This document shows positions 14,471-21,149 of a stretch of 43,992 nucleotides of DNA, one piece after another. The DNA is from a virus. The translations under genes and the position numbers were made by a program. The notes under the pieces were generated by a model that saw only the letters and a list, made by a program, of their open reading frames with translations, was not told where the DNA came from and ran no database searches. The stretch is from positions 1 through 43,992 of the IMG/VR virus record IMGVR_UViG_3300014499_000010; one strand, 5' to 3'. How positions within the stretch are numbered: position 1 is the stretch's first letter; every line of letters begins with the position of its first letter.

Positions 14471-15064
14471 TTAGTTTCCTCCTTGTGCATTGATGAACAG
14501 GGTGGCGGTCATGGCGCGGATGTCCTCTTCGTTAAAAAGGATGGTGCGGCCCTTTTTCGCCGCATAGGCTTCCGCGCCGATGGCGACGTCGATCACCGAG
14601 AGCAAAAGCTGGCTGTACTGCATCGCACGGAACGAGGGCATTTCCTCCTGGGCTGTCGGCTGCGTTTGCGGGGCAACCTGCTGGCGCGGCGCCAGCATCC
14701 GGATGCCGTTCGGCTGCTGCTGCTGAACATTTTGGTCGAAACGATCCGGCTGCGCCTGGGACGACGGCACAACGGGTACCTCCAGCGTGGCGTCGGAGAT
14801 GAGCCGTACCCGGTAAGTCGGCGTCTGCCCGTTGACGCCCGTCTTCAAAACCTGAATCTCGTCGCCCGGCTGGGCGCCGCTCGCTGCAATCGCACCCGCA
14901 TAAGCGCGCGGCAAGTAAAGATGCGACGGCGTGCCTTGCTTGAGCACGTCGAAGCGGGTCTCATCGCCGCTGAAGCTGGAAGTCGAGTCTGTGCCGCGCA
15001 GGTTTTCCACGCCGAGAATCACTGGGACTCCCGTCAGTAACTTAATCTTTTCGCGTCTGATCAT
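14471..15064 (-). CDS. Gp157-partner protein, unknown (possible DNA-metabolism role)
   Basis: A 197-residue protein. I chose ATG 15064 because AGAGGAG lies 7 nt upstream; an upstream in-frame ATG at 15106 has no such site. Residues 1-100 form a beta-rich domain (LLTGVPVILGVENLRG ... PGDEIQVLKTGVNGQTPTYRVRLI), the middle is Gln/Pro-rich and disordered, and the C-terminus is helical. This layout (folded N-domain, Q/P linker, tail) resembles an SSB-like protein, but no OB-fold motif is certain. It ends 3 nt before the Gp157 gene start. Confidence 0.5.
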   Translation of the reverse strand: MIRREKIKLLTGVPVILGVENLRGTDSTSSFSGDETRFDVLKQGTPSHLYLPRAYAGAIAASGAQPGDEIQVLKTGVNGQTPTYRVRLISDATLEVPVVPSSQAQPDRFDQNVQQQQPNGIRMLAPRQQVAPQTQPTAQEEMPSFRAMQYSQLLLSVIDVAIGAEAYAAKKGRTILFNEEDIRAMTATLFINAQGGN

Positions 15065-15317
15065 TTCGTTTCTCCTCTTTCGTCGATTTATGGTTTTCCC
15101 GCACATGAACCGCGTGCAGGCCGTTCAGGGTCTTCGTGATCTCCGTCTGTAAAACTTCGCCGCTGCGCGCGTTCCAGACGCCGCAGCTACACGTGGCTTC
15201 CCGCCGTCCGATGCGGATCAACTCGTGCTCCGCCGCCGGGCTCTCGCTTGTCTCGATCCGTCCGCAAAACTGCCCGTTGTTCAAGAGCGTCTGAAAGAAG
15301 TCTCGTGGGCGTTTCAT
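15042..15317 (-). CDS. Small protein with C-x-C motif
   Basis: A 91-residue protein from ATG 15317, which overlaps the upstream stop (ATGA) and has GGAGGAGG about 11 nt before it. Features are RREATCSCGVWNARSGEVL, a CxC turn, and a basic, hydrophilic C-terminus (NHKSTKEEKRN) that overlaps the start of the next gene by 23 nt. A longer upstream start at 15440 runs antiframe through the neighbouring Cys-rich gene and is rejected. Function unknown. Confidence 0.5.
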   Translation of the reverse strand: MKRPRDFFQTLLNNGQFCGRIETSESPAAEHELIRIGRREATCSCGVWNARSGEVLQTEITKTLNGLHAVHVRENHKSTKEEKRNDQTRKD

Positions 15318-15676
15318 GCGGCGCGTTCCTCCTCCCGGCAAGCGAGGCAGACGCAACGGCTCGGCGCATCGACGTCGGGATCGGTGATCGAGCCGGGCAC
15401 GGCGCAAGCCCGGCAAATATCGTCGCCGCATTCCCGGCAAATGGGCAGCTCGGCGTGATCGTCGAGCAAATCGACGACGTGGGACTCACAGAAGTCTTCC
15501 TGGCAGTCGGCGCAGATCCAAAGCTCGGTCTGGTCGTCGGCTTGCGCGCCGCAACCGTCCACCGCGCATTCGTAGATCGGCGCGAACTCGTGGCCGAAGC
15601 GGCGGCAGGCTAATTTCGTTTTGCCGTCGCGCGAATCCGCGACGTGATCGCAGTCGATGCAGCTTATTTTCGTCAT
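15314..15676 (-). CDS. Cysteine-rich zinc-binding protein
   Basis: A 120-residue protein with about 14 Cys and several His: C-x2-C near the N-terminus (SCIDCDH), CAVDGC, CADCQEDFCESH, CRECGDDICRAC and CVCLAC. The alternation CxxC ... CxxxxC ... H is that of cross-brace zinc fingers (B-box/ZZ/PHD-like), here in two or three tandem units. Such folds are uncommon in phages. First gene of the leftward block; GGGAGG precedes ATG 15676. Its promoter is at 15823-15851. Probably a protein-interaction module. Confidence 0.6.
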   Translation of the reverse strand: MTKISCIDCDHVADSRDGKTKLACRRFGHEFAPIYECAVDGCGAQADDQTELWICADCQEDFCESHVVDLLDDHAELPICRECGDDICRACAVPGSITDPDVDAPSRCVCLACREEERAA

Positions 15677-15822
15677 CTCGTTTGTTCCTCCCGTTTTCGT
15701 TTCGTCGTTTTGACTGACCGGGGAGATCTCTACTCCCTGGCCTGGCCGCTTTCCCCAGGGTTGGCGGTGTTCCAGGATTCGCAGGTTTTGAGATCGTCCG
15801 GTTCGTTGCTGCTTACATTCTT

Positions 15823-15851
15823 ATTATGCTTCAGTGCGTAGGAAAGCACAA
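15823..15851 (-). promoter_or_regulatory. Leftward promoter of the divergent control region
   Basis: Reading leftward: TTGTGC (15851-15846), 17 nt, CATAAT (15828-15823). The first operator copy (15835-15848) fills the spacer, so a bound protein would block RNA polymerase. The transcript would start near 15815 and carry a leader of about 140 nt to ATG 15676. Confidence 0.5.
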
Positions 15852-15889
15852 GAGGAAAAAAGACTTTTTTTCGAATGCGTACGAAAGCA
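15835..15889. promoter_or_regulatory. Two copies of a 14-bp operator (TGCGTA[G/C]GAAAGCA)
   Basis: The copies are at 15835-15848 and 15876-15889, direct orientation, 41 bp centre to centre (about four helical turns), identical except one base. Each has TGC...GCA dyad ends. The first overlaps the leftward promoter spacer; the second lies where the -35/spacer of the rightward promoter (-10 at 15897) would be. This is the layout of a genetic switch. Confidence 0.55.
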
Positions 15890-15896
15890 TCCACGC

Positions 15897-15902
15897 TACA
15901 CT
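15897..15902 (+). promoter_or_regulatory. -10 element TACACT, 6 nt before ATG 15,909
   Basis: Rightward -10 of the divergent region, 6 nt before the start codon. No -35 match is seen 16-18 nt upstream, where the second operator copy lies. Confidence 0.45.
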
Positions 15903-15908
15903 CAATTC

Positions 15909-16157
15909 ATGGGCGAAGAAGAAACAAACGCCGGACGCTCGTTAGCTGCCGCGAGGTGGAAGAAGACGACGAAGGCTCAAAGGGTCGCGATTACTGATGA
16001 CCTCAGGACTGCGCGTAACGAGAAGTTGACGCCCGCACAGCGCAAGGCGATCGCCAAGAAAGCCGCCGCCGCCCGTTGGGCGGGCGTGAAGAAGGCCGTA
16101 AAGAAGGCCGCGCCGAAGAAGACGGCGAAGAAAACCGGAGCAAAGAAGAATGTCTGA
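15909..16157 (+). CDS. Small basic protein with histone H1-like Lys/Ala tail
   Basis: An 82-residue protein from ATG 15909. It has two copies of an AAARW motif (SLAAARWKKTTKAQRVAI and KAIAKKAAAARWAGV), each followed by basic helix, then a C-terminal tail of KKAV/KKAAPKK/AKK repeats like histone H1 or HctB tails. Such tails bind DNA without sequence specificity and may compact phage or host DNA. An upstream in-frame start at 15834 lies in the operator region and is not used here. Confidence 0.6.
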   Translation: MGEEETNAGRSLAAARWKKTTKAQRVAITDDLRTARNEKLTPAQRKAIAKKAAAARWAGVKKAVKKAAPKKTAKKTGAKKNV

Positions 16158-16407
16158 TCGCAACGGCGGCACGAACGAGAACGAGAACCGGAAACGCTTG
16201 GATCACATGGAGGACGTGATTCAAAGCATGATCACGCTAACGCTGGAGCAAGGCAAGATGTACGACAAGCGGCATGAGCAGACGATGGCCGAGATTCGCG
16301 AGCAGCGCGCGGAAATCCAAGATCTGATCACCCTGCAGAAAGAGCACCGCATCGACATCATGGCGTTGTTTCAGAGCCAGAAGAATTTGCGCGGGGAGAC
16401 GAAATGA
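16150..16407 (+). CDS. Coiled-coil protein
   Basis: An 85-residue, almost entirely helical protein (residues about 15-80, e.g. HMEDVIQSMITLTLEQGKMY and QTMAEIREQRAEIQDLITLQ). It overlaps the end of the basic-protein gene by 8 nt and its own stop overlaps the next ATG (ATGA). The next gene is similar in type, so the two may form a hetero-coil. Function unknown. Confidence 0.55.
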   Translation: MSDRNGGTNENENRKRLDHMEDVIQSMITLTLEQGKMYDKRHEQTMAEIREQRAEIQDLITLQKEHRIDIMALFQSQKNLRGETK

Positions 16408-16616
16408 CGATTGACGAACGGTTGGAACGGCTCACCGAACGGCACGAGGCGCTCGCCGAGAGCGTCGAAAGCTTGCGGGCTTCGGTGCATGAGCAACACG
16501 AGACCACCGTGGAGCAGGGAAAGAACATCGACAAGCTGGTGGGTTTGATGGAGTCGTTCACGAACATTGTGCAGAGCCACGAACGCCGCTTGAACGGTCT
16601 CGAAGGCGGGAGTTAA
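16404..16616 (+). CDS. Coiled-coil protein (MTIDERLE-type)
   Basis: A 70-residue helical protein with heptads from residue 3 to 65 (DERLERLTERHEALAESVES ... NIVQSHERRLNGLEG). The ending HERRLxxLEG is shared in spirit by other small coil proteins in this genome. I have the impression that closely similar proteins are common in Acidobacteriota, which I cannot verify here. ATGA overlap with the upstream gene. Confidence 0.55.
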   Translation: MTIDERLERLTERHEALAESVESLRASVHEQHETTVEQGKNIDKLVGLMESFTNIVQSHERRLNGLEGGS

Positions 16617-16680
16617 GAACGAGCTAAGAAGGCGGCGAAGAAGAAATGACGGCTTCTAGCACCTACGGAGTAGTACGCCT

Positions 16681-16702
16681 GACGCTTGCGCCATCAAGCG
16701 TC
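16681..16702. other. 8-bp hairpin in a poorly coding interval
   Basis: GACGCTTG (16681-16688) pairs with CAAGCGTC (16695-16702) around CGCCAT. No U-run follows. The interval 16617-16937 otherwise holds no convincing gene except the weak ORF listed next. Confidence 0.4.
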
Positions 16703-16856
16703 ACTGCGACCAAAACAGCCAGAGGTCTACGTGCCGCCGCCCTACGCGCCGCCGGTATATGTCACTCAGCAAGTGACGGTCATCGAGCGCGAGCGCTTCC
16801 GGAGCGCCGAGGGCTCGGGTTGTCTTTGGCTCTGGGTGCTCGTTGCGCAAAAATGA
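16686..16856 (+). CDS. Possible degenerate ORF, Pro/Tyr-rich then hydrophobic
   Basis: The frame opens at TTG 16686 and gives about 56 residues. The second part (VYVPPPYAPPVYVTQQVTVIERERF and CLWLWVLVAQK) looks more protein-like than the competing 88-residue frame at 16646-16912. The start is weak and lies in the hairpin, so this may be the remnant of a longer membrane-associated gene. Confidence 0.25.
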   Translation: MRHQASLRPKQPEVYVPPPYAPPVYVTQQVTVIERERFRSAEGSGCLWLWVLVAQK

Positions 16857-16937
16857 TCACGCGCGCGCAGCTCGACCGCAAAGCGCCGCATGAGTGCGAC
16901 GCGACGAAGTGAGATGCGCTAATGGAGGGAAGTGACA

Positions 16938-17219
16938 GTGGCAAACCAAAAGACGTTCACGACTGAAGAATGGCGGCACGTCGTCATTCTGTGTCCGCAC
17001 TGTGCGACCAGAGTGACACTCGACATGGCCGAATTCGTGCCGCGGATTCCGCCGAGGTCCGATGAGAAACGCAAGGCGTTCACGCCCGCTCACTGTCCTG
17101 CTTGCGGGAACGGTTACGATACGGCGCTCTCGGCGCTCAACGAATTCCAGCATGCCTATCTGGCGCTCGCGAAGCTAAAAGGCGTGGTCGCTTTTCTCGT
17201 CGAAACGCCTGAGGATTAG
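16938..17219 (+). CDS. Zinc-ribbon protein, unknown
   Basis: A 93-residue protein. I chose GTG 16938 because GGAGG at 16924-16928 lies 9 nt upstream; GTG 16932 would be only 3 nt from it. Cys pairs VILCPHCATRV (residues about 17-20) and AHCPACGNGYD (residues about 50-53) form one zinc ribbon, followed by a helical C-terminus (ALSALNEFQHAYLALAKLKG). It ends tail-to-tail, overlapping by 4 nt, with the leftward HTH gene. Confidence 0.6.
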   Translation: MANQKTFTTEEWRHVVILCPHCATRVTLDMAEFVPRIPPRSDEKRKAFTPAHCPACGNGYDTALSALNEFQHAYLALAKLKGVVAFLVETPED

Positions 17220-17473
17220 ACCGCCGACAGACTGGAACCGCCCCGGACCGGCGGAGGAATCGCCGGAACGCTGCCGCCCCTATCGCGAAACGCGTTGAGA
17301 TGCGCACGCGTGGTGCGCCAGAGCTTGCCGCAGCGATAGCTCGTAATCGATTTCGCGCGGAGAAGCCGTTTCGCCGACGTTTCGGAGATCCCAAGCTCCC
17401 TCGCGAGGTCTTTCGGACTCAAATCGGGCCTTAGTTCGCCGCATCGGCGGTCGGCGCTTGTTGGTGTAACCAT
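17216..17473 (-). CDS. Excisionase/AlpA-like HTH protein
   Basis: An 85-residue protein. The core LSPKDLARELGISETSAKRLLRAKSITSYRCGKLWRTTRAHLNAF (residues about 18-62, read in pieces) is the HTH_17 arrangement: helix, turn, recognition helix, then the short 'wing' with aromatic/basic residues that reads the minor groove. The size is right for an Xis or AlpA regulator. It is far from int (8 kb), so it may regulate transcription rather than excision. It is the second such protein beside 7096-7695. Confidence 0.7.
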   Translation of the reverse strand: MVTPTSADRRCGELRPDLSPKDLARELGISETSAKRLLRAKSITSYRCGKLWRTTRAHLNAFRDRGGSVPAIPPPVRGGSSLSAV

Positions 17474-17509
17474 GCCCTATCCTGGCACATTTACCAGCAC
17501 TTTGTAAGT

Positions 17510-17725
17510 CTATGGTTCCACAGGGGTAAACATCGTCGTTTTGCGTGTCACATCGGCCAAACGCTTGAGATCGGGCGCTCGCGGGCCGATCATGAACAGG
17601 TAGCCCACCGGAGGCTCGTTAAACATTCCCGACTGCAGATCCACCGATTGGATCTTGCGCTTTTCACCTGTTTCGTGAGGCAACCCCCTTTTGAGTCCCG
17701 CGCCCAAAATCGAAGCAAGCCGCAC
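17510..17725 (-). CDS. Small protein, unknown
   Basis: A frame of up to 71 residues. The start is unclear (GTG 17725, or TTG 17683 next to AAAAGGGGG). The C-terminal 45 residues (KIQSVDLQSGMFNEPPVGYL ... PDLKRLADVTRKTTMF) look clearly coding. It is divergent from and overlaps the TTG start proposed for the rightward gene at 17691, so one of the two starts must be shorter. Confidence 0.4.
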   Translation of the reverse strand: MRLASILGAGLKRGLPHETGEKRKIQSVDLQSGMFNEPPVGYLFMIGPRAPDLKRLADVTRKTTMFTPVEP

Positions 17726-18140
17726 AAAGAAACCTGAAAAAAAGACTCAGAAACGCATCCCGACCTACGCCGCCGACGGCGCCCGTTTGCACGGGGTTCG
17801 GCTACGCGATTATTCGCTATCGATGATCGAGCGCCTGCTGGCGGACTCGAGAGTCGTGGTGCGCCGCAACCGCAGAGGCCGCATCGTCTCGGCGCAGTAT
17901 CGGGCCGACGTTGGCGCGACTACTCTCCAGGCAAACTCGCTCGCCGGCACGCGCTATTCCTTTTTGGAACAGATCCGCGAAGTGCGCGTCTGGAGTCACC
18001 GCCGCCTGATCCCGCGCGAGGACCTCGAACTTTTAGCCGGCAAGCCACTCGATAAAGCGGCCTGCGAGCAGTTCGTGAAAACGATCTTTCGCGCCGTGCC
18101 TTTGAGTTGTTTGGTTGAGGAAGAATTGGTTGAACAATGA
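17691..18140 (+). CDS. Basic protein of unknown function
   Basis: A frame of up to 149 residues with TTG as the first possible start. A Lys-rich N-terminus is followed by a compact basic domain (YSLSMIERLLADSRVVVRRNRRGRIVSAQYRAD) and a helical end (FVKTIFRAVPLSCLVEEELVEQ). The RRNRRGR patch suggests nucleic-acid binding. Its stop overlaps the holin ATG, so it heads the lysis block. No family recognised. Confidence 0.5.
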   Translation: MSPAPKIEASRTKKPEKKTQKRIPTYAADGARLHGVRLRDYSLSMIERLLADSRVVVRRNRRGRIVSAQYRADVGATTLQANSLAGTRYSFLEQIREVRVWSHRRLIPREDLELLAGKPLDKAACEQFVKTIFRAVPLSCLVEEELVEQ

Positions 18141-18724
18141 GCAAATGGCAACAAGTCGGCACTGTGATCGCGAAACTCGCTCCCACTATTGGAGCCGCCG
18201 TGGGCGGTCCTCTGGCGGGCTCAGCCATTTCGGTCATTGAATCCGCGCTCAATCTAACGCCCAAAGGCAACACGCCGGCGGGCCAGGATGCCATCGGCGC
18301 GGCGCTCGGCAGCGCCACGCAAGAGCAGCTCCTCGCATTGCATCAGGCCGATAACGACTTCGCCGTCAAGATGGCGCAGCTCGGATTTCAGAACGCCGAA
18401 AGCATAGCTTCGCTCGCCGAAGCTGACAGGGCAAACGCACGCTCGCGCGAAGTCTCCACAAAAGACATCACGCCGCGCGTGCTCGCCCTTGGCGTAACGC
18501 TCGGCTTTTTCAGTTTGCTGCTTTTCATGGCGATGCGATCAGTTCCGGATTCGTCGAAAGACGTGCTCAATATTCTGCTCGGCTCGCTCGGTGCGGGCTG
18601 GGTCTCGATCATGAGCTATTACTTCGGCTCATCGAGTGAGAACGCGCAAGCGAAAACCGCCGATCAAGCGCAGACGGCCGCCCAGGCGACGACAACGCAA
18701 ACGGAAACGCACACGACAAAATGA
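18137..18724 (+). CDS. Holin (3TM, GTA-holin family)
   Basis: A 195-residue protein. It has an N-terminal Gly/Ala hydrophobic stretch (residues about 14-40, IGAAVGGPLAGSAISVI), a polar helical middle, then two strong membrane helices at about 112-132 (RVLALGVTLGFFSLLLFMAM) and 141-163 (DVLNILLGSLGAGWVSIMSYYFG), and a Gln/Thr-rich tail. This layout, including the conserved SIMSYYFGSS, is the 3TM holin of gene-transfer agents and many phages. It makes the lesion that lets the endolysin reach the wall. ATGA overlap with the endolysin. Confidence 0.88.
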   Translation: MSKWQQVGTVIAKLAPTIGAAVGGPLAGSAISVIESALNLTPKGNTPAGQDAIGAALGSATQEQLLALHQADNDFAVKMAQLGFQNAESIASLAEADRANARSREVSTKDITPRVLALGVTLGFFSLLLFMAMRSVPDSSKDVLNILLGSLGAGWVSIMSYYFGSSSENAQAKTADQAQTAAQATTTQTETHTTK

Positions 18725-19182
18725 TCGACTCCACAGCCATGGCCTCCGAACTCGTAGACGACGAAGCGCTCAAGCTGTTCGTCTATGACGATGCGACCGG
18801 CAAACCGCTACAGCCAGGTATGTACTGCGCGGGTCATCCGACCATCGGCATTGGCCGCTGTTTGGACCGCAAGGGCATCACCCGCGGCGAAGCGTTTTAT
18901 CTCGTCCGCAACGACATCGAAGACATGGAAATGCAGCTCACGAGCTTGCTGCCTTGCTTCGAGGCGCTGGATACCGTGCGCCAAATGGTGCTGGTGGACA
19001 TGGCGTTTAATCTGGGCGTGCATGGTTTAATCGCTTTTCACGACACCCTCTCATTGATCTCGCAAGGCAACTACCAACGCGCCGGAGCGGAGATGCTGAA
19101 TTCGGCTTGGGCGAAACAAGTCGGCGCGCGGGCAACCCGTCTCGCCGAAATGATGCGCACCGGCAAGCCGGTGGCCCGCTAA
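18721..19182 (+). CDS. Endolysin, GH24 (T4-type) lysozyme
   Basis: A 153-residue protein with the catalytic triad pattern of GH24: Glu15 in DDEALKLFVYDD, Asp24 nine residues later, and Thr41 in GHPTIGIGR. The C-terminal helical lobe follows (VRQMVLVDMAFNLGVHGLIAF). It cleaves peptidoglycan N-acetylmuramic acid bonds. There is no signal peptide, so it needs the holin encoded immediately upstream. Confidence 0.93.
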   Translation: MIDSTAMASELVDDEALKLFVYDDATGKPLQPGMYCAGHPTIGIGRCLDRKGITRGEAFYLVRNDIEDMEMQLTSLLPCFEALDTVRQMVLVDMAFNLGVHGLIAFHDTLSLISQGNYQRAGAEMLNSAWAKQVGARATRLAEMMRTGKPVAR

Positions 19183-19194
19183 CCGGCGGCCGCC

Positions 19195-19332
19195 ATGCGG
19201 CGTCCGAAATGGCGCAAACGCGCGCCGAAAAAGAAGCGCCAAGAAAACGCGCCGCGCAAACGCTTCGATATCGAAAGCGAAGAAATGGACTGCTCGATTC
19301 CGGCGTTGAGCTGGTGCTGTGGGTTGGATTGA
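19195..19332 (+). CDS. Small basic/Cys protein (45 aa) in the lysis block
   Basis: ATG 19195 lies 12 nt after the endolysin stop. The product has a very basic N-terminus (RRPKWRKRAPKKKR), an acidic middle (DIESEEMD) and a Cys-containing hydrophobic end (CSIPALSWCCGLD). It lies in a frame different from a longer competing frame that starts inside the endolysin. No hydrophobic anchor long enough for a spanin is present. Confidence 0.5.
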   Translation: MRRPKWRKRAPKKKRQENAPRKRFDIESEEMDCSIPALSWCCGLD

Positions 19333-19343
19333 GACGAACTCTT

Positions 19344-19772
19344 ATGACTAAAGCGGAAACCGACAAACAACTGCGCAGTGCGATTGTCGATGAATACGGC
19401 GCACTCGTTTCGCAGATCGCGCCGTGGAAGCAAAATCTCACGCGTGTCGAGGAGCTGGCCAAAATCATTCGCGGCTGGTACGCGGAAAAGAACGGAGAAG
19501 AGTTCTTCGTCGAGACCGGCGCACGCTATCAGGCGACGCTGGGCGTGAAACAATTGCAAACGCGCATCGACGTGCCAGGCGCATGGAAAGCTCTCGGACG
19601 AAAGCTGTTCCTGCAGGTGGCGACGGTAACGCAAAAAGCGCTCGAAGCGAATCTGCCGGCAGATGCCCTCTCCGCGCTGCTCGCCAAAGAACGCACCGGC
19701 TCGCGCCCGCTGCTCGTGAGTCTCTTGCCCGAAAGTCCGATGACGGCGCCGGTACTCACCGATGTCCGATGA
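19344..19772 (+). CDS. Helical protein, unknown
   Basis: A 142-residue protein from ATG 19344; an earlier in-frame start at 19107 overlaps endolysin and small gene and is rejected. It is helical throughout (KAETDKQLRSAIVDEYGALVSQIAPWKQNLTRVEELAKII) with a central FFVETGARYQATLGVKQLQTRID. It overlaps the next gene by 11 nt. I do not recognise the family. Place between lysis genes and recombinase gives no strong clue. Confidence 0.55.
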   Translation: MTKAETDKQLRSAIVDEYGALVSQIAPWKQNLTRVEELAKIIRGWYAEKNGEEFFVETGARYQATLGVKQLQTRIDVPGAWKALGRKLFLQVATVTQKALEANLPADALSALLAKERTGSRPLLVSLLPESPMTAPVLTDVR

Positions 19773-19956
19773 GAGCGCCACCAGTTTCGAAGTCTTCCTC
19801 GACGGCGATGGCGTCGGCTTAGTGCTTCACGGCGCGTCGATTGTCGAAGACGAAAACGGCGGCTTGGCCCCCGGCTGCAAACTGACGCCCGAACAGGCGG
19901 CCAGGCTCGCCGGAACGCTGTTGGGATGTGCTGAGACGATCAAAGGCGAAGCGTAG
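19762..19956 (+). CDS. Small acidic protein, unknown
   Basis: A 64-residue protein: FEVFLDGDGVGLVLHGASIVEDENGG then LTPEQAARLAGTLLGCAETIK, i.e. a small beta sheet followed by one helix. It overlaps the upstream stop. No family recognised. Confidence 0.5.
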   Translation: MSDESATSFEVFLDGDGVGLVLHGASIVEDENGGLAPGCKLTPEQAARLAGTLLGCAETIKGEA

Positions 19957-20029
19957 CGGCATACTGAACGAAAGGAACCGTTCGGTGCCCCTACAAAACG
20001 CCAAAACCCTTTCGGACGAGTACAAAAGA

Positions 20030-20734
20030 ATGAAAAGCGCGAGCAAGAACGGCTTTATCGCCTATTACCGGGTGTCGAGCGTCCGGCAAGGCGAAAGCGG
20101 GCTCGGACTCGAGGCGCAACGGGAGGCGGTTAGCCGCTTTGCCGGCAAAATGCCCATCCGCGCCGAGTTTACCGAAGTCGAATCGGGCAAACGGCACATC
20201 AACAGGCCTCAGTTACTCGCCGCACTCGCCGAGGCGAAGGTGCGCAAGGCGACTCTCCTGATCGCCAAACTCGACCGGCTCGCCCGCAACGTCCACTTCA
20301 TCTCCGGGTTGATGGAATCGGGCGTGGATTTTATTGCGCTCGATATTCCGCACGCGAACAAACTCACCTTGCACATCATGGCGGCCATGGCCGAGCATGA
20401 GCGCGAGATGATTTCACAGCGGACCAAGGCGGGACTCGAGGCCGCAAAACGTGAGATTGAAGCGAAGGGATTCCGCGTAAGCCGCCGTAGCGGGCGCAAG
20501 TACTCAAAGCATGGCAACCCACGCTGGCAGGAATCGATCGCCGCAGCGGCCGCAGCTCGAAAGATCAAGCCTACGCCGGCGCCGGTTCTCGAAATGATTC
20601 GCAGCCTCCGTTCGCAGGGTAAAAGTTATCGCGAGATCACCGAGCAACTGAACGGCCTGGAACTGAAGACTGGCAGCGGGGCTAAGTGGTACGCCAGCAC
20701 GGTCCGCGCCGCGCTCCTCGCCGCCGCTGCCTGA
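20030..20734 (+). CDS. Serine recombinase (resolvase/invertase type)
   Basis: A 234-residue protein from ATG 20030 (SASKNGFIAYYRVSS...). The N-terminal catalytic domain has the Ser nucleophile in YRVSSVRQ, the LLIAKLDRLARN motif and the AAMAEHEREMISQRTKAGL helix. The C-terminus (residues about 165-230) carries a basic linker and a HTH (GKSYREITEQLNGL). This is the short resolvase/invertase size, not the large integrase class. The phage thus carries two unrelated recombinases. No flanking invertible segment or res-like repeats were found, so its substrate is unknown. Confidence 0.88.
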   Translation: MKSASKNGFIAYYRVSSVRQGESGLGLEAQREAVSRFAGKMPIRAEFTEVESGKRHINRPQLLAALAEAKVRKATLLIAKLDRLARNVHFISGLMESGVDFIALDIPHANKLTLHIMAAMAEHEREMISQRTKAGLEAAKREIEAKGFRVSRRSGRKYSKHGNPRWQESIAAAAAARKIKPTPAPVLEMIRSLRSQGKSYREITEQLNGLELKTGSGAKWYASTVRAALLAAAA

Positions 20735-20799
20735 TCTTAATCAAACTTCGGAAATCGGCGTCGGACGGCACGGCGCAGACCGCTGCAAACAAAGCGTTG

Positions 20800-20816
20800 A
20801 GTGCTAAAAAAGCACT
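20800..20816. other. A-loop hairpin before small terminase
   Basis: AGTGCT (20800-20805) pairs with AGCACT (20811-20816) around A5. It is in the 113-nt gap between the serine recombinase and small terminase genes. It could be a weak terminator or part of a packaging site; nothing more can be seen. Confidence 0.3.
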
Positions 20817-20847
20817 GTGAACAATCAACTCTTAATCAAAGGCGAAA

Positions 20848-21144
20848 ATGCCCAGCGGTGGTAAGCGCAAAGGCGCAGGACGCAAAGCGGGCGCGCTCTC
20901 AAAGAAGACCCGCGAGGTCGCCGAGAGGGCTATACAAGAAGGCATCACCCCGCTCGAAGTGATGATTAAAGCCATGCACGAGTACTTCGCCAAAGGCGAT
21001 TGGGCCCGGGCGGCGGCGATCGCCAAAGACGTTGCCCCATACATGCACCCGAGGCTTTCCTCGATCGAGCACTCAGGCAAAGACGGCGCGCCGGTGCAAT
21101 TCGAGCGGATCGAGCGCGTGATCGTAGACCCGCGCAACTCATAA
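20848..21144 (+). CDS. Terminase small subunit-like protein
   Basis: A 98-residue protein. A basic Gly-rich start (GGKRKGAGRKAGALSKKTRE) is followed by a helical core (GITPLEVMIKAMHEYFAKGDWARAAAIAKDVAPYMHPRLSSIEHSGKDGAP) and a short strand (ERVIVDP). This pattern is that of short small-terminase proteins encoded upstream of large terminases; the basic end would contact the pac/cos DNA. A glycosyltransferase-like gene intervenes between it and the large subunit. Confidence 0.75.
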   Translation: MPSGGKRKGAGRKAGALSKKTREVAERAIQEGITPLEVMIKAMHEYFAKGDWARAAAIAKDVAPYMHPRLSSIEHSGKDGAPVQFERIERVIVDPRNS

Positions 21145-21149
21145 ATTTT

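Noticed and set aside
16646-16912. 88-residue rightward ORF
   Set aside because: No RBS, composition unlike neighbours, and an alternative frame in the same stretch is more protein-like.
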